Shown piece after piece: positions 25,769 through 35,329 of a DNA stretch of 64,000 bases. Both the position numbers and the translations under genes were made by a program. Position 1 is the first letter of the stretch. The number at the start of each line of letters is the position of its first letter. A model generated the notes under the pieces. It saw nothing but the letters and a program-made list of their open reading frames with translations, did no database searches and was not told the DNA's origin. This DNA is from Acidobacteriaceae bacterium. Lineage in GTDB: Bacteria > Acidobacteriota > Terriglobia > Terriglobales > Acidobacteriaceae. The stretch covers positions 62,001 to 126,000 of the forward strand of contig JAJPKO010000045.1 of the NCBI GenBank assembly GCA_021323655.1, written 5' to 3'.

Positions 25769-27750
25769 TGAAAGTGAAATTTGCGCCTGTGTGTGCATTG
25801 TTTCTTGCGGCTTCCCTTTATGCGCAGGATGCCGGGAAGGCCACTGCTGTAACACATGGGACCAGCTACAAACTTGCTGACCATGAGATCGAAGCCGCCT
25901 GGAGTGTTGCAGGTGGAAAGCTGGGCGGACTTGCTGTTACAGACAAGCTGAATGGCGAAGTCATTCGCATAAACGATCCTTTTGCCATTCTGCTGAAGGA
26001 CGGCACGATCTATAACGCAGCCAATGTGCATGCAGATGGCCAGCCGCAGATGCGCGCCCTCACACCAGAACCCAATGCCTCGCGCTACTCTGACCGGCTG
26101 CCGGGCAAGAAGTTTGATCTGCCTCTGGTGAGCAACGATGGCAAACTGCATCTCAAATGGTCCGTTGTGTTGCGCGACGGCTCAAATTATGTGCGGCAAA
26201 TGCTGACCATCACCGCGGGGGAACAGGATGCCCCCATCACTCGCGTCGAACTGATTGACGTTGATCTCCCCGGCGCGCGAGTAGATGGTTCCGTAAAGGG
26301 TTCGCCCATTGTTGCAGGAACGGTCTTTCTCGGCTTCGAGCATCCGCTGTGTGACAGCAAAGTGGTTGGCAGTCGCGCCACGGCTGTCATGGACCGCGAG
26401 CTTCCGCTGAAAGCAGGACAGTTGGTCACATATTCATCTGTGATCGGCATAACACATCCCGGACAGTTGCGCCGCGATTTCCTAAACTACATTGAGCGCG
26501 AGCGGGCACATCCATACCGCACCTTTCTGCATTACAACTCCTGGTACGATCTCGGATACTTCAATCCTTACGACGAGGCCGGAGCGCTGGATCGTATCAA
26601 CACCTTTGGTCGTGAGCTACATGAAAAGCGAGGCGTGACGCTTGATTCGTATCTGTTCGACGACGGATGGGACAATCACGCATCGCTTTGGGACTTCAAC
26701 AAAGGCTTCCCGGATGGCTTTACTAAAGTGCATGAAGCGGCGCAGAAGTATGGCGCAGGGCCGGGAGTCTGGATGTCTCCCTGGGGCGGATACGATGGCC
26801 CGAAGAAAGAGCGCGTCGCCTATGGCAAAGAGCAGGGCTATGAGATTGTGGACGGTGGCTTCGCCCTGTCCGGCCCGAAGTATTACGCGCGTTTTCGCGA
26901 TGTCTGTCTGGAGATGATCCGCAAGTACGGCATAAACCAGTTCAAGTTTGACGGCACCGGAAACGCTGATTCTGTGTTCCCCGGCAGCACGTTTGACAGT
27001 GACTTCTCCGCAGCCATTCATTTGATTGGCGAGCTGCGCGAGGCCAAGCCGGACATCTACATCAACCTGACGACAGGTACCTACCCGTCGCCGTTCTGGC
27101 TCCTCTACGCCGATTCCATCTGGCGCGGCGGATGGGACGACAACGTTGCAGGAGTCGGGTCTTATCGCGAGCGCTGGATTACATATCGCGATGCCGATAC
27201 TTACGAAGAAATCGTGAAGGGCGGTCCGCTGTACCCGCTGAATTCGCTGATGCTACACGGCCTGATCTATGCGCAACACCATAAGCACCTCAATGCTGAT
27301 CCTCAAAATGATTTCCGCAATGAGATTCGCAGCTATTTTGGGACTGGAACGCAATTGCAGGAGATGTACATCACCCCATCTCTGCTGAACCAGCAAAATT
27401 GGGACGACCTGGCCGAAGCCGCGAAGTGGTCCCGCGACAATGCCCAGGTGCTGAAAGATACGCACTGGGTAGGCGGTGATCCTGCATGGCTGGAAGTTTA
27501 CGGATGGGCTTCCTGGACGCCGAAGAAAGGCATTCTCGTCTTGCGTAACCCAAGCGACAAGCCGCAGAGTATTCGCATTGATGTGCAGGATGCTTTCGAG
27601 CTGCCGCCAGGAGCTCCGCAAAGCTATACGGCGAAGAGCCCCTGGAAGGACGATGCAAATAAGCCCATCATTGAACTGCGGGCACACACGCCGCACGAGT
27701 TCCAGCTCGCTCCGTTTGAAGTGCTCACACTGGATGCAGAACCGCGCTAG
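25765..27750 (+). CDS. Secreted clan GH-D glycoside hydrolase (alpha-galactosidase / alpha-N-acetylgalactosaminidase-like)
   Basis: A 661-residue protein with a signal peptide (VKFAPVCALFLAASLYAQ), an N-terminal beta-sandwich, a TIM barrel from about residue 250 and a C-terminal beta domain. Motifs fit clan GH-D: YLFDDGWDNHASLWDF near 297; INQFKFDGTGNADSVF near 395, in which the Asp of KFDG is the expected nucleophile; and YADSIWRGGWDDN near 455 for the acid/base. It would release alpha-linked galactose-type sugars outside the cytoplasm. Coupling by ATGA to agaS argues for a GalNAc- or galactosamine-containing substrate. Similar proteins are sometimes mislabelled enterotoxin. The exact GH family was not resolved. 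Confidence 0.82.
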   Translation: MMKVKFAPVCALFLAASLYAQDAGKATAVTHGTSYKLADHEIEAAWSVAGGKLGGLAVTDKLNGEVIRINDPFAILLKDGTIYNAANVHADGQPQMRALTPEPNASRYSDRLPGKKFDLPLVSNDGKLHLKWSVVLRDGSNYVRQMLTITAGEQDAPITRVELIDVDLPGARVDGSVKGSPIVAGTVFLGFEHPLCDSKVVGSRATAVMDRELPLKAGQLVTYSSVIGITHPGQLRRDFLNYIERERAHPYRTFLHYNSWYDLGYFNPYDEAGALDRINTFGRELHEKRGVTLDSYLFDDGWDNHASLWDFNKGFPDGFTKVHEAAQKYGAGPGVWMSPWGGYDGPKKERVAYGKEQGYEIVDGGFALSGPKYYARFRDVCLEMIRKYGINQFKFDGTGNADSVFPGSTFDSDFSAAIHLIGELREAKPDIYINLTTGTYPSPFWLLYADSIWRGGWDDNVAGVGSYRERWITYRDADTYEEIVKGGPLYPLNSLMLHGLIYAQHHKHLNADPQNDFRNEIRSYFGTGTQLQEMYITPSLLNQQNWDDLAEAAKWSRDNAQVLKDTHWVGGDPAWLEVYGWASWTPKKGILVLRNPSDKPQSIRIDVQDAFELPPGAPQSYTAKSPWKDDANKPIIELRAHTPHEFQLAPFEVLTLDAEPR

Positions 27751-27848
27751 GTCCTGCATCCAGCAGTCCATCCTGTAATCTGTGCAGAGCTCAGTGCCTG
27801 AAGAGCAGCGCTTTACTGCGCTACAATCAAAGTTGGCACAGCACAAAA

Positions 27849-29030
27849 ATGTTACGTTTTTCTACTGCAGGTGAGTCGCACGGTGAGAGTCTGATTGCTT
27901 TGGTTTCAGGGCTTCCAGCCGGAATTGAAGTTGACCTCGATTTTATTAACCGTGAATTATGGCGCCGTCAGCAAGGTTATGGGCGTGGCGGACGCATGCG
28001 CATTGAGCAGGACACCGCCCACATCTTGTCCGGGGTGCGCCATGGCAAGACCATTGGCTCCCCTGTGGCCATGGAAATTGAAAATCGCGATTGGAAGAAC
28101 TGGACCGAAGTCCTCCCCGTCGAAAAGGGCGACCCGGCGAAGCATAAGGCCGTAGCTTCTCCGCGCCCGGGGCATGCCGATCTTGCCGGTGCCTTGAAAT
28201 ACGATTTTCCTGATGCCCGCTATGTGCTCGAACGCGCCTCGGCGCGCGAATCTACAGCACGCGTGGCCGCAGGGGCGCTGGCGAAGCTGCTTCTGCTTTC
28301 TCTTGGGATAGATGTCGCAAGCCACGTGATTCGCGTGGGCCATGCTCAGCTCGAGCGGGATGCAGGTTGGGAAGAAATTGCCGCGCTGCGCCAAAAAAAT
28401 GAGGTGCTGCTCGGCTGTGTAGATTCCGAAGCCGAAGCCCGCATGAAGGAAGAAGTAGACAAGGTGCTGCGTACCGGCGACACAGTAGGCGGCGTCTTTG
28501 AGGTCGTCATTCACAACGCGCCAGCCGGTATCGGAACGCATGCCAACTGGGATGAGCGCCTCGACGGAATTCTGACGCAGGCCGTCATGTCCTTGCAGGC
28601 AGTCAAGGCCGTGGAAATCGGCCGTGGAGTTACAGCCGCCGGGTCCTTTGGTTCAGAAGTACACGACGCAATCGGCTACGCCTCTGAGCTGCCAGAGGGA
28701 GCGCGTACCCGCTTTACCCGCGAGCGCAACAATGCTGGCGGAGTGGAAGGCGGCATCTCCAATGGCGAGGACATTATCGTGCGCGGCCACCTCAAGCCGA
28801 TCTCAACGCTGCGCCGCCCGCTGCAATCCGTGCGTTTTGACACGCGGGAAGAGACAAAGGCTGCTTACGAGCGCAGTGATGTCTGTGTAGTGCCTGCCGC
28901 AGGCGTGGCCGCAGAAGCGATGGTCGCGCTGGCCTTCGCGCGGCTGGTTTTGGAAAAGTTCGGTGGTGATTCTTTGCGTGAGCTTAAGCGTAACTATGAT
29001 GGTTACATAGAGCAGATTCGCGCTTATTAG
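27849..29030 (+). CDS. aroC: Chorismate synthase
   Basis: A 393-residue enzyme that eliminates phosphate from 5-enolpyruvylshikimate-3-phosphate to make chorismate, using reduced FMN; last step of the shikimate pathway. N-terminal MLRFSTAGESHGESLIALVS holds the first signature (GESHG), GYGRGGRMRIEQD near residue 42 the second, and RASARESTARVAAGALAKLL near 132 the third. Length is typical of the long-form enzyme. The ATG has no strong ribosome site. Only 14 bp separate it from def, so the two are probably co-transcribed; aroB of the same pathway lies elsewhere in the window at 41.3-42.4 kb. Confidence 0.97.
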   Translation: MLRFSTAGESHGESLIALVSGLPAGIEVDLDFINRELWRRQQGYGRGGRMRIEQDTAHILSGVRHGKTIGSPVAMEIENRDWKNWTEVLPVEKGDPAKHKAVASPRPGHADLAGALKYDFPDARYVLERASARESTARVAAGALAKLLLLSLGIDVASHVIRVGHAQLERDAGWEEIAALRQKNEVLLGCVDSEAEARMKEEVDKVLRTGDTVGGVFEVVIHNAPAGIGTHANWDERLDGILTQAVMSLQAVKAVEIGRGVTAAGSFGSEVHDAIGYASELPEGARTRFTRERNNAGGVEGGISNGEDIIVRGHLKPISTLRRPLQSVRFDTREETKAAYERSDVCVVPAAGVAAEAMVALAFARLVLEKFGGDSLRELKRNYDGYIEQIRAY

Positions 29031-29044
29031 CCAGACAGAAGTAC

Positions 29045-29554
29045 ATGATCCGAGAAATCGTCAAATATCCTGACCCGATCCTGCAGCGCCCGACCGAACC
29101 CGTCACCGAGTTCAACGATGAACTCCGCGCACTGGTGGATGACATGTTCGAGTCCATGTATGCTGCACAGGGAATCGGCCTCGCGGCCCCGCAGATCGGG
29201 GTCTCCAAACGCCTGACCGTCATTGACCTGAGCTTCCAGAAAGACCCGAAGGAAAAGATCGTCCTCATCAATCCGGAAATCATTCACAAAGAAGGCAAGC
29301 AGGTTGAAGAAGAGGGCTGTCTCAGCCTGCCGGACATTCGCGAAAAGGTCTCCCGCGCCTTCAAAGTCCGCGTGCGTGCCCAGGACCTGAAGGAAAATTG
29401 GTTTGAAATAGACGGAGAGGAGCTACTGGCCAGGGCCTTTCAGCATGAAATAGACCACCTTGACGGCGTCCTCTTCATCTTTCGTGTCAGCGCCCTCAAG
29501 CGCGACCTGCTCCTCCGCAAAATCCGCAAATTGCAGCGCGCAGGTGAGTGGTAG
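29045..29554 (+). CDS. def: Peptide deformylase
   Basis: A 169-residue Fe/Zn hydrolase that removes the formyl group from the N-terminal Met of new proteins. The three family motifs are intact: GIGLAAPQIG (residues 43-52), EEGCLSLP (near 93, Cys is a metal ligand) and QHEIDHLDG (near 135, HExxH). It follows aroC by 14 bp. Its functional partner fmt, which adds the formyl group to initiator tRNA, is 6 kb away instead of adjacent as in many genomes. Confidence 0.97.
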   Translation: MIREIVKYPDPILQRPTEPVTEFNDELRALVDDMFESMYAAQGIGLAAPQIGVSKRLTVIDLSFQKDPKEKIVLINPEIIHKEGKQVEEEGCLSLPDIREKVSRAFKVRVRAQDLKENWFEIDGEELLARAFQHEIDHLDGVLFIFRVSALKRDLLLRKIRKLQRAGEW

Positions 29555-29559
29555 CGCGA

Positions 29560-30222
29560 TCACGACTCGTGGTTCAGCCAGTCTGCTGAATGCTTCTCGA
29601 AGGCAATTCGCACCAGTTGACCGCGGGTGCGCACCCCCGCCTTGTGAAAAAGGTCCTGAACCACAGCTTTAATAGCAGTTTCCGAGCTTTGCAGTTTCCC
29701 GGCGATCTCCTTGTTGCTCAGCCCGTCAAGAATGCCTCGCAATACGGCACGTTGACGGCTGGTCAATGCAGGAGAGACCGATTGCGGCTCAGGTGATTCA
29801 TGGGCTGCCGCAATTAAGGACTGCATCGTACTGTTGTCCAGCCACACCTCTCCCCCCGCAACACTGCGAATCGCTGCAATCAGCTGCCCTGGAGCACTGT
29901 GTTTAAAGATCACTCCTGCTACGCCCGCATGGAATGCGTTGCGCGTAACCGTACTGCTCATTCCTGCTGTCACCATAAGGATTCTTGGCTTTTGTGCGCG
30001 GGAAGAGAGATGTTCAAGCAGTTCCGTGCCTGCTTCCTGTCCCAGGTCGTAATCCAGCAGAATAACGTCCACGGCTTCCGTATCAAGCAGGCGGACTGCC
30101 TCTGCAATCGTGGCACAATGCCCGGTAACGCGAAATTCCGGCTCGCCTTCGAGCAGGCGCACCAGGCTTTCACGAAATAAAGCGTGATCATCTACCACAA
30201 GAATGGCGACACGATCGTTCAT
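29560..30222 (-). CDS. NarL/FixJ-family response regulator
   Basis: A 220-residue two-domain regulator. The receiver domain has the acidic pair VDDHAL at the N-terminus and the phospho-acceptor Asp in VDVILLDYDLGQEAG near residue 54, and a Lys in IFKHSAPGQL near 106. The C-terminal LuxR-type helix-turn-helix is LTSRQRAVLRGILDGLSNKE followed by IAGKLQSSETAIKAVVQDL. Phosphorylation by the upstream sensor kinase should drive DNA binding. The ATG overlaps the kinase stop (ATGA), so the pair is one operon. Targets cannot be told. Confidence 0.92.
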   Translation of the reverse strand: MNDRVAILVVDDHALFRESLVRLLEGEPEFRVTGHCATIAEAVRLLDTEAVDVILLDYDLGQEAGTELLEHLSSRAQKPRILMVTAGMSSTVTRNAFHAGVAGVIFKHSAPGQLIAAIRSVAGGEVWLDNSTMQSLIAAAHESPEPQSVSPALTSRQRAVLRGILDGLSNKEIAGKLQSSETAIKAVVQDLFHKAGVRTRGQLVRIAFEKHSADWLNHES

Positions 30223-31613
30223 AGGGCTTTTCCAGATGTGTTTACGGCCGTCAATTCAACAATAAAGCAGGCGCCATTGGGTACCGCGCGGTACCGAAGC
30301 TCGCCTCCAAAAGAGCGCATGAATGCGCGTGAAAGATAGAGTCCAAGGCCGGTGGAGTGCGCCCTTTGTTGAAAAGGCCGGAACAGTTGGTCCGGCTGGC
30401 GGACTCCTCCGGCATTATCTGTAAATTCTATGAGGACGTGGTTGCCCTCTTTTCTGACTTGAACAGACAGTGCCTTATCACTCCTGCCATCCAATGCGCG
30501 GATGCTGTTGGCCGTTAGGTTCAAAAGCACCTGCATCAGGCAACTCCTGTCTGCCCATACCAGCGGAAGATCAGGCGCCATATGCCACGTACTTTCAATG
30601 TCTTTTTCGTGCAGTGAGGGGGCTACCACTATCCGGAACTCGTCCAGCACTGACGTAAGGTCTACCTCAGTCGCCTTGGCTGACGATTGCCTCAGGTCAA
30701 CGTCAGCGATGCGCTCCAGTGCAAGAACAAGATTTCCGAGTGCCTCAAAATCTTTGTTTTGCGTCAGGAGTCCGCTGCGTGCAAGGTTCTGATGGACTGC
30801 GGCAATCGCACCGCATACGTTCCGTATTTCATGCGACACAGCACCTACGGCAATACGTGATCCTGCAAGCACCTGATGCAGACTGGACTCTTCATGATTT
30901 CGAAATTCTTCCGATGCGTCGAGCACCATCGCTGCCAGACGCGATCCGGTATTTGTCTGATACGTAGAAAAGCAGATGTCCGCGAGAAAAACCTCGCCGC
31001 TTTCGCGTCGGCCACGGGACTGCATGACTGCCCGGAAAAGCTGCTGGTCAGCATCGCGGCGCGAAATATTGGAGAGAGCGGGGAAGTACCGGTGGAGAGA
31101 ACGCCCCGGCAGCGTTCCAGGAGCAAGCTCCAGCATGCGGTGTGCAGCTTGATTTGCCATGAGTACGCGCCCGTCCGCATCCGCCGTGATGATGGCGGCG
31201 GGGCTGCTTTCTACTAATATTCGTAATTGTTCTTCTGCGTCCTGTCGTGAATCTCGTTGCCGTTCGATTTCGTGCAGATGCTGCATAACGATCTGCCGGT
31301 TCCGGTTGGCCTCGCAAACAAACAATCCAACGCTGAAAAACGCTGCGAAGTAGAGAACATCGCGCGGCATGCCCGTTGTGAACGTCCACACAAAGGCATC
31401 GAATGCTTCAGTAAGGTACGTGCATAAAGCTGCAAACCCCGCAATCTGCCATGGCCTTAATACTCTCCCAACCAACAGCATGGGGAGCAGGTACAGGAAG
31501 CCAAGCGGCAATTCATTGGTGGAGTACCAGTCTATAAATCCGATGGTCGCAATGAAAAGCACTGCACGCAGCAGAACAGCTGTACGACTGCCTCGAAAGA
31601 AGAAAGAAAACAT
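30219..31613 (-). CDS. Membrane PAS-domain sensor histidine kinase
   Basis: A 464-residue protein. About three to four membrane helices fill residues 10-105 (AVLLRAVLFIATIGFIDWYS, PLGFLYLLPMLLVG, VLYFAAFFSVGLFV). A short coiled linker leads to a PAS domain at about 130-240 (SSPAAIITADADGRVLMANQ). The HisKA box is AVSHEIRNVCGAIAAVHQNL, with His near 256, and the ATPase has N box NLTANSIRALDG, G1 DNAGGV and G2 GLGLYLSRAFMRSFGG. It lacks any large periplasmic sensor, so a membrane-near or cytosolic signal, perhaps redox or quinone, is possible. It pairs with the response regulator by ATGA overlap. Confidence 0.92.
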   Translation of the reverse strand: MFSFFFRGSRTAVLLRAVLFIATIGFIDWYSTNELPLGFLYLLPMLLVGRVLRPWQIAGFAALCTYLTEAFDAFVWTFTTGMPRDVLYFAAFFSVGLFVCEANRNRQIVMQHLHEIERQRDSRQDAEEQLRILVESSPAAIITADADGRVLMANQAAHRMLELAPGTLPGRSLHRYFPALSNISRRDADQQLFRAVMQSRGRRESGEVFLADICFSTYQTNTGSRLAAMVLDASEEFRNHEESSLHQVLAGSRIAVGAVSHEIRNVCGAIAAVHQNLARSGLLTQNKDFEALGNLVLALERIADVDLRQSSAKATEVDLTSVLDEFRIVVAPSLHEKDIESTWHMAPDLPLVWADRSCLMQVLLNLTANSIRALDGRSDKALSVQVRKEGNHVLIEFTDNAGGVRQPDQLFRPFQQRAHSTGLGLYLSRAFMRSFGGELRYRAVPNGACFIVELTAVNTSGKAL

Positions 31614-32006
31614 GCCCCCTCAATGGCCATTCACTCTGGGCCATGTTTTCATTTCACTCTATCATGCATTGTTCGTGCCAGATGAAAAAATACAAATGCC
31701 TGAAAGATAGCCTGTCTGCCCGAAAGGCAGGATGTTCAGCCGTCATTCAGAAACATAATCCACATCTACGGATGGCCGGACTTTCTACGCTTCTAGTGCC
31801 AGTTATTTCGCTCACCAGCGGCCGTGTCGTAGACATTCATGCACGCCTTGCAACTTGAATCCATGGTGGACGCGCAATGATCGAAGGGCGGTAGCGAGAC
31901 AATTTACTGCTGCCATCTATTAGTCGGCATCGGCCTCGTCATCACGTTCCTGCTTTTCAGTATGGCAATGGTGCTGCTTCAGGCCTTTGAACGTAGCGGG
32001 AGTAGA
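31614..32006. other. Intergenic stretch without a supported gene
   Basis: Nearly 400 bp between the sensor kinase start and the arylsulfatase end hairpin. No frame has a credible start, ribosome site and composition. A weak stem (CTGCC-CGAAA-GGCAG) occurs near 31716-31730. The promoter of the kinase/regulator operon must lie in the left-facing part near 31620-31720, but no clear boxes were identified. Confidence 0.5.
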
Positions 32007-32036
32007 CCCGGACGTGGTTGCGAGGCCACGTCCGGG
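32007..32036 (-). terminator. Perfect hairpin after the arylsulfatase gene
   Basis: Arms 32007-32017 and 32026-32036 are exact 11-bp complements around an 8-nt loop, beginning 8 bp past the sulfatase stop codon. The stem is GC-rich. There is no T-run, so termination may need other factors or the stem may protect the mRNA end. Confidence 0.55.
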
Positions 32037-32044
32037 AAGACATG

Positions 32045-33919
32045 CTACTGGTGATCGCTGGGTTTCGTTGTATCCTTGATCGCTTCAGCGAACGGTTTCG
32101 AGTCTTTCGTCCGGTGAATGCGGCCTTGAAATACATCGTCCCATGTAATGTACGGATATAGATGATGCTCCTTGGCCTGCTCCTCAAATTCTGCTTTCAG
32201 AGCAGCCAGTTTCTCCGGATACTTCTTCGCAAGGTCCGTCGTTTCTGTATAGTCATCGTTCAGGTTGTACAGCTCCCACGCGTTCTCATCAAACGGCTGT
32301 TTGCTGGCCGCGTTCCCGGTGATAAAGCTGCTGGAATAAGCCAGTTCTGTCTTCCATCCGTGGTCGTAAATAGAGCGTGAGCCAAAGATGTAGTAGTACT
32401 GCACCGTGTGGCGCGAAGGCGCTTGGGCATCATCAATTGAGTAAGCCAGAGATGTCCCCTCAATGGGCTGCTGCTTTACGTCTCTGATCTCCTCCGGGGC
32501 CTTCAGGCGCACCAGGTCAAGCGTCGTAGGAAGAATATCAATTACATGCCCATACTGGTTGCGGATCCCACCCTTGTCCTTGATGCCCTTCGGCCAGAAT
32601 ACAATCAGCGGATTATGCGTCCCACCTTCACTGTTCGCATCCGACTTCCAATACTTGAATGGAGTGTTTGCAGCCTGCGCCCATCCTAGCGGATAGTTGC
32701 CATTGGTCGCAGCTGCGGTGCCAATCTCGCCAATTTTATTCAGGTTATAGCTGATGTTGTCCTGCTCTGACCTGGTGCGGGCCAGCAGGCTCTGATCAAT
32801 CGTGCCGTTCAACGTGCCTTCTTTGCTCGCTCCATTGTCGCCGATAATGACGAAGATCAGCGTGTTGTCCAGCTGATGGGTTTCCTTAAGATGATTAACC
32901 AGGCGGCCGATCTCAAAGTCCGTGTATGTCAGGTACCCGGCGTACACTTCCATAAACCGCGCATAGAGTTTCTTCTCTTCCGGAGAAAGCTGGTCCCACG
33001 CCTTAATATCAGGATTGCGCGCAGGCAGCTTCGCTTTGGCGGGAATCACCCCAAGCTTCTTTTGCTGCTCAAAGACCTTCTCGCGATACACGTCCCAGCC
33101 TTCATCGAACTTGCCCTTGTATTGGTCACTCCAGTAGCGGTCCACCTGGTGCGGAGCATGCGTTGCTCCCGGTGAGTAGTAGAGGAAGAAAGGCTTGTCT
33201 GGAGCAACCTTCTTCTGCCTGTCAATGTATGCGATCGCCTTGTCCGTAATCTGATCATTCAGGTGGCGGCCATCTGGACGCACATGCGCCTGGTCTTCCA
33301 CCAGATCGGGCTTGTACTGGTCGGTCTGGGACCCAAGAAAACCGAAGAAGTGGTCAAATCCCTTCCCCGTAGGCCAGTGGTCAAACGGACCTGCGTCCGT
33401 CGCTTCTTCGTCGGGAGTCACGCCATATTTTCCAACAGCAAACGTGTTGTAGCCGTTGTCACGGAGAATTTCCGCGATCGTTCCTGCCGTCGCTGGAACT
33501 CTGCCGTCCCATCCTGGAAATCCAGCAGAGAGTACCGTGTGTGAGAATCCGGATTCATGCACGGATGCGCTGTTCCGCCCCGTCAACAGCGCGGCGCGCG
33601 TAGGAGCGCAGATTGCGCAGGTATGAAAGTTTGTGTAGCGCAGCCCATTATTGGCCAGACTGTCGAGCGTGGGCGTAGAAATCAGTCCACCAAAGCTGCT
33701 CGATGCGCCAAAGCCCACATCATCCAGAATGATCCAGACCACGTTGGGCGCTCCGGCAGGGGCCTTTACCGGATCGGGCCACCACTCTTTTGAATCGGCA
33801 AGGGTCCTTCCGACCACTCCCTGATAGGGTTGGGCTGTTTGTGCGTGCAATGCGGACCGTGTGCCCGTTGCAAGAATAAGCGTTGCGGTCAACGCCGTTA
33901 AAACGCGTTTGTCTTTCAT
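32045..33919 (-). CDS. Secreted arylsulfatase (type I sulfatase)
   Basis: A 624-residue enzyme that hydrolyses sulfate esters. A signal peptide (LTATLILATGTRSALHAQ) precedes the alkaline-phosphatase-like fold. NVVWIILDDVGFGASSSFGG supplies the metal-binding Asp pair; CAICAPTRAALLTGRN near residue 106 is the sulfatase signature C-x-P-T-R, whose Cys must be converted to formylglycine; GKYG, HAPHQ and IIGDNGASKEGTLNG give further active-site residues. AGGAG precedes the ATG. The long C-terminus (KPFAEAIKDT) fits the larger arylsulfatase A-type group. The maturase gene lies directly upstream on the same strand, 162 bp away. Confidence 0.94.
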   Translation of the reverse strand: MKDKRVLTALTATLILATGTRSALHAQTAQPYQGVVGRTLADSKEWWPDPVKAPAGAPNVVWIILDDVGFGASSSFGGLISTPTLDSLANNGLRYTNFHTCAICAPTRAALLTGRNSASVHESGFSHTVLSAGFPGWDGRVPATAGTIAEILRDNGYNTFAVGKYGVTPDEEATDAGPFDHWPTGKGFDHFFGFLGSQTDQYKPDLVEDQAHVRPDGRHLNDQITDKAIAYIDRQKKVAPDKPFFLYYSPGATHAPHQVDRYWSDQYKGKFDEGWDVYREKVFEQQKKLGVIPAKAKLPARNPDIKAWDQLSPEEKKLYARFMEVYAGYLTYTDFEIGRLVNHLKETHQLDNTLIFVIIGDNGASKEGTLNGTIDQSLLARTRSEQDNISYNLNKIGEIGTAAATNGNYPLGWAQAANTPFKYWKSDANSEGGTHNPLIVFWPKGIKDKGGIRNQYGHVIDILPTTLDLVRLKAPEEIRDVKQQPIEGTSLAYSIDDAQAPSRHTVQYYYIFGSRSIYDHGWKTELAYSSSFITGNAASKQPFDENAWELYNLNDDYTETTDLAKKYPEKLAALKAEFEEQAKEHHLYPYITWDDVFQGRIHRTKDSKPFAEAIKDTTKPSDHQ

Positions 33920-34081
33920 GGTGCTCCTGTTGGTTGTAGGTGGGTTTGCAGTCAGCAGGAAAACTAGTGGACTGTCGCAGTCAATTCGTTACTGTTCAGT
34001 GGAGGCGAGCGCCCCACGTCTCGGCTTCGAGAGGTGGGCTGGCAACACCTGTTCCGGTAACATCATGCCTGCGACAATCCA

Positions 34082-35329
34082 CTAGCGGGTACAAGCAGAG
34101 AATGCAGCGGCCGCGGTCTCACGCTGTGCGCGTGCCCACTCCATCACCCGCGCGGGCGCGCGATGATGACGAAGTTCATTGGCCATGAACTGCATATATG
34201 GATCAATGTGATGAAAAAAGTGCTTATATCCGGCGCAAAGATAATTCAGCCCGTATTCACCTGACGCCGTCTGCGTAAAGCGATGCTTTGGGCATTCGCC
34301 ATTGCAGGCAAAGCGTACATCGCACTTCTGGCAGTCAGAGGGCAGGGTCGTGGCTTTCGCCGAACCAAAGCGGGCCTGCTGCGGCAGTGAGACCAGCGTG
34401 CCCATCGGCCTCTCCATAATGTTGCCCAGCCGGTTGTCCGGATAAACAAAGTGGTCGCAGGAATACACATCGCCATTATGCTCAACCGCAAGCGCACGTC
34501 CACACTCAGGCGCAAACACGCAAAGCGACTGCGGCACGCCATACCAGGACTCAAGCGCAACATCAAAAATCTGCACAAAGATGCGGCCCACATCCTGGAC
34601 CACCCAGATGTCGAATATTTCCTGCAGAAAGCGCCCGAACTGCAGCGGCTCTACAGACCATTCAGACACTTCAGTCTTTTGCCGCGCGTATGGCTTCAGC
34701 AGCACCAGCCCATTCGCGTCAGGTTCGCTCGCAACCTGCTCCACAATAGGGATGAACTGCATGTACTTGCTGCCAATCTGCTTTAAAAAGCGGTACACCT
34801 CGCCCGCACGGTAGGAGTTGATGCGGTTGATGACCGTGAGTGTATTAAATTCAACGCCGTGTTTCTTCAGCAGATCAAGGCCCTGCATTACACGCGCAAA
34901 AGTCGGCTGTCCGCCTTTGTCTACGCGGTAGGCGTCATGAATATCTTCCGGGCCATCTATGGAAAGGCCAATCAAAAACCGGTTGTGGGCAAAAAACTCG
35001 CCCCATTCGTCATCCAGCAGAGTGCCGTTTGTCTGGAAACCATTCTCGATGCTCTTACCATTCGCGTACTTTCTCTGTAGTTCGACTACGCGCTCAAAAA
35101 ACTGCACGCCAAGAAGAGTAGGTTCGCCTCCCTGCCATGCGAAGTGGACCGTGTCACCTGGCTGTGTCTGGATGTACTGGCGAATGTAATTTTCCAGCAC
35201 TTCATCCTTCATGCGAAAGCCGCGGCCGCTATGAGGGTACAGGTTCTCTTTCTCAAGGTAATAGCAATAGGTGCAATCGAGGTTGCAGATGGGTCCGTGG
35301 GGCTTGGCCATGATGTGAAACGACTTCAT
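34082..35329 (-). CDS. Radical SAM sulfatase maturase (anSME type)
   Basis: A 415-residue SPASM-domain radical SAM enzyme from ATG at 35327-35329, following AGGGAAGA. The SAM cluster motif is PICNLDCTYCYYLEKE near residue 15 (CxxxCxxC); WQGGEPTLLG near 70 and IGLSIDGPEDIHD near 125 are typical of the family. The C-terminal SPASM part has CGRALAVEHNGDVYSCDHFV, CQKCDVRFACNGECPKHR and a final Cys, ligands for two auxiliary Fe4S4 clusters. It converts the sulfatase Cys to C-alpha-formylglycine. Located immediately upstream of the arylsulfatase it should activate. An upstream in-frame extension to 35362 was not used. Confidence 0.94.
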   Translation of the reverse strand: MKSFHIMAKPHGPICNLDCTYCYYLEKENLYPHSGRGFRMKDEVLENYIRQYIQTQPGDTVHFAWQGGEPTLLGVQFFERVVELQRKYANGKSIENGFQTNGTLLDDEWGEFFAHNRFLIGLSIDGPEDIHDAYRVDKGGQPTFARVMQGLDLLKKHGVEFNTLTVINRINSYRAGEVYRFLKQIGSKYMQFIPIVEQVASEPDANGLVLLKPYARQKTEVSEWSVEPLQFGRFLQEIFDIWVVQDVGRIFVQIFDVALESWYGVPQSLCVFAPECGRALAVEHNGDVYSCDHFVYPDNRLGNIMERPMGTLVSLPQQARFGSAKATTLPSDCQKCDVRFACNGECPKHRFTQTASGEYGLNYLCAGYKHFFHHIDPYMQFMANELRHHRAPARVMEWARAQRETAAAAFSACTR

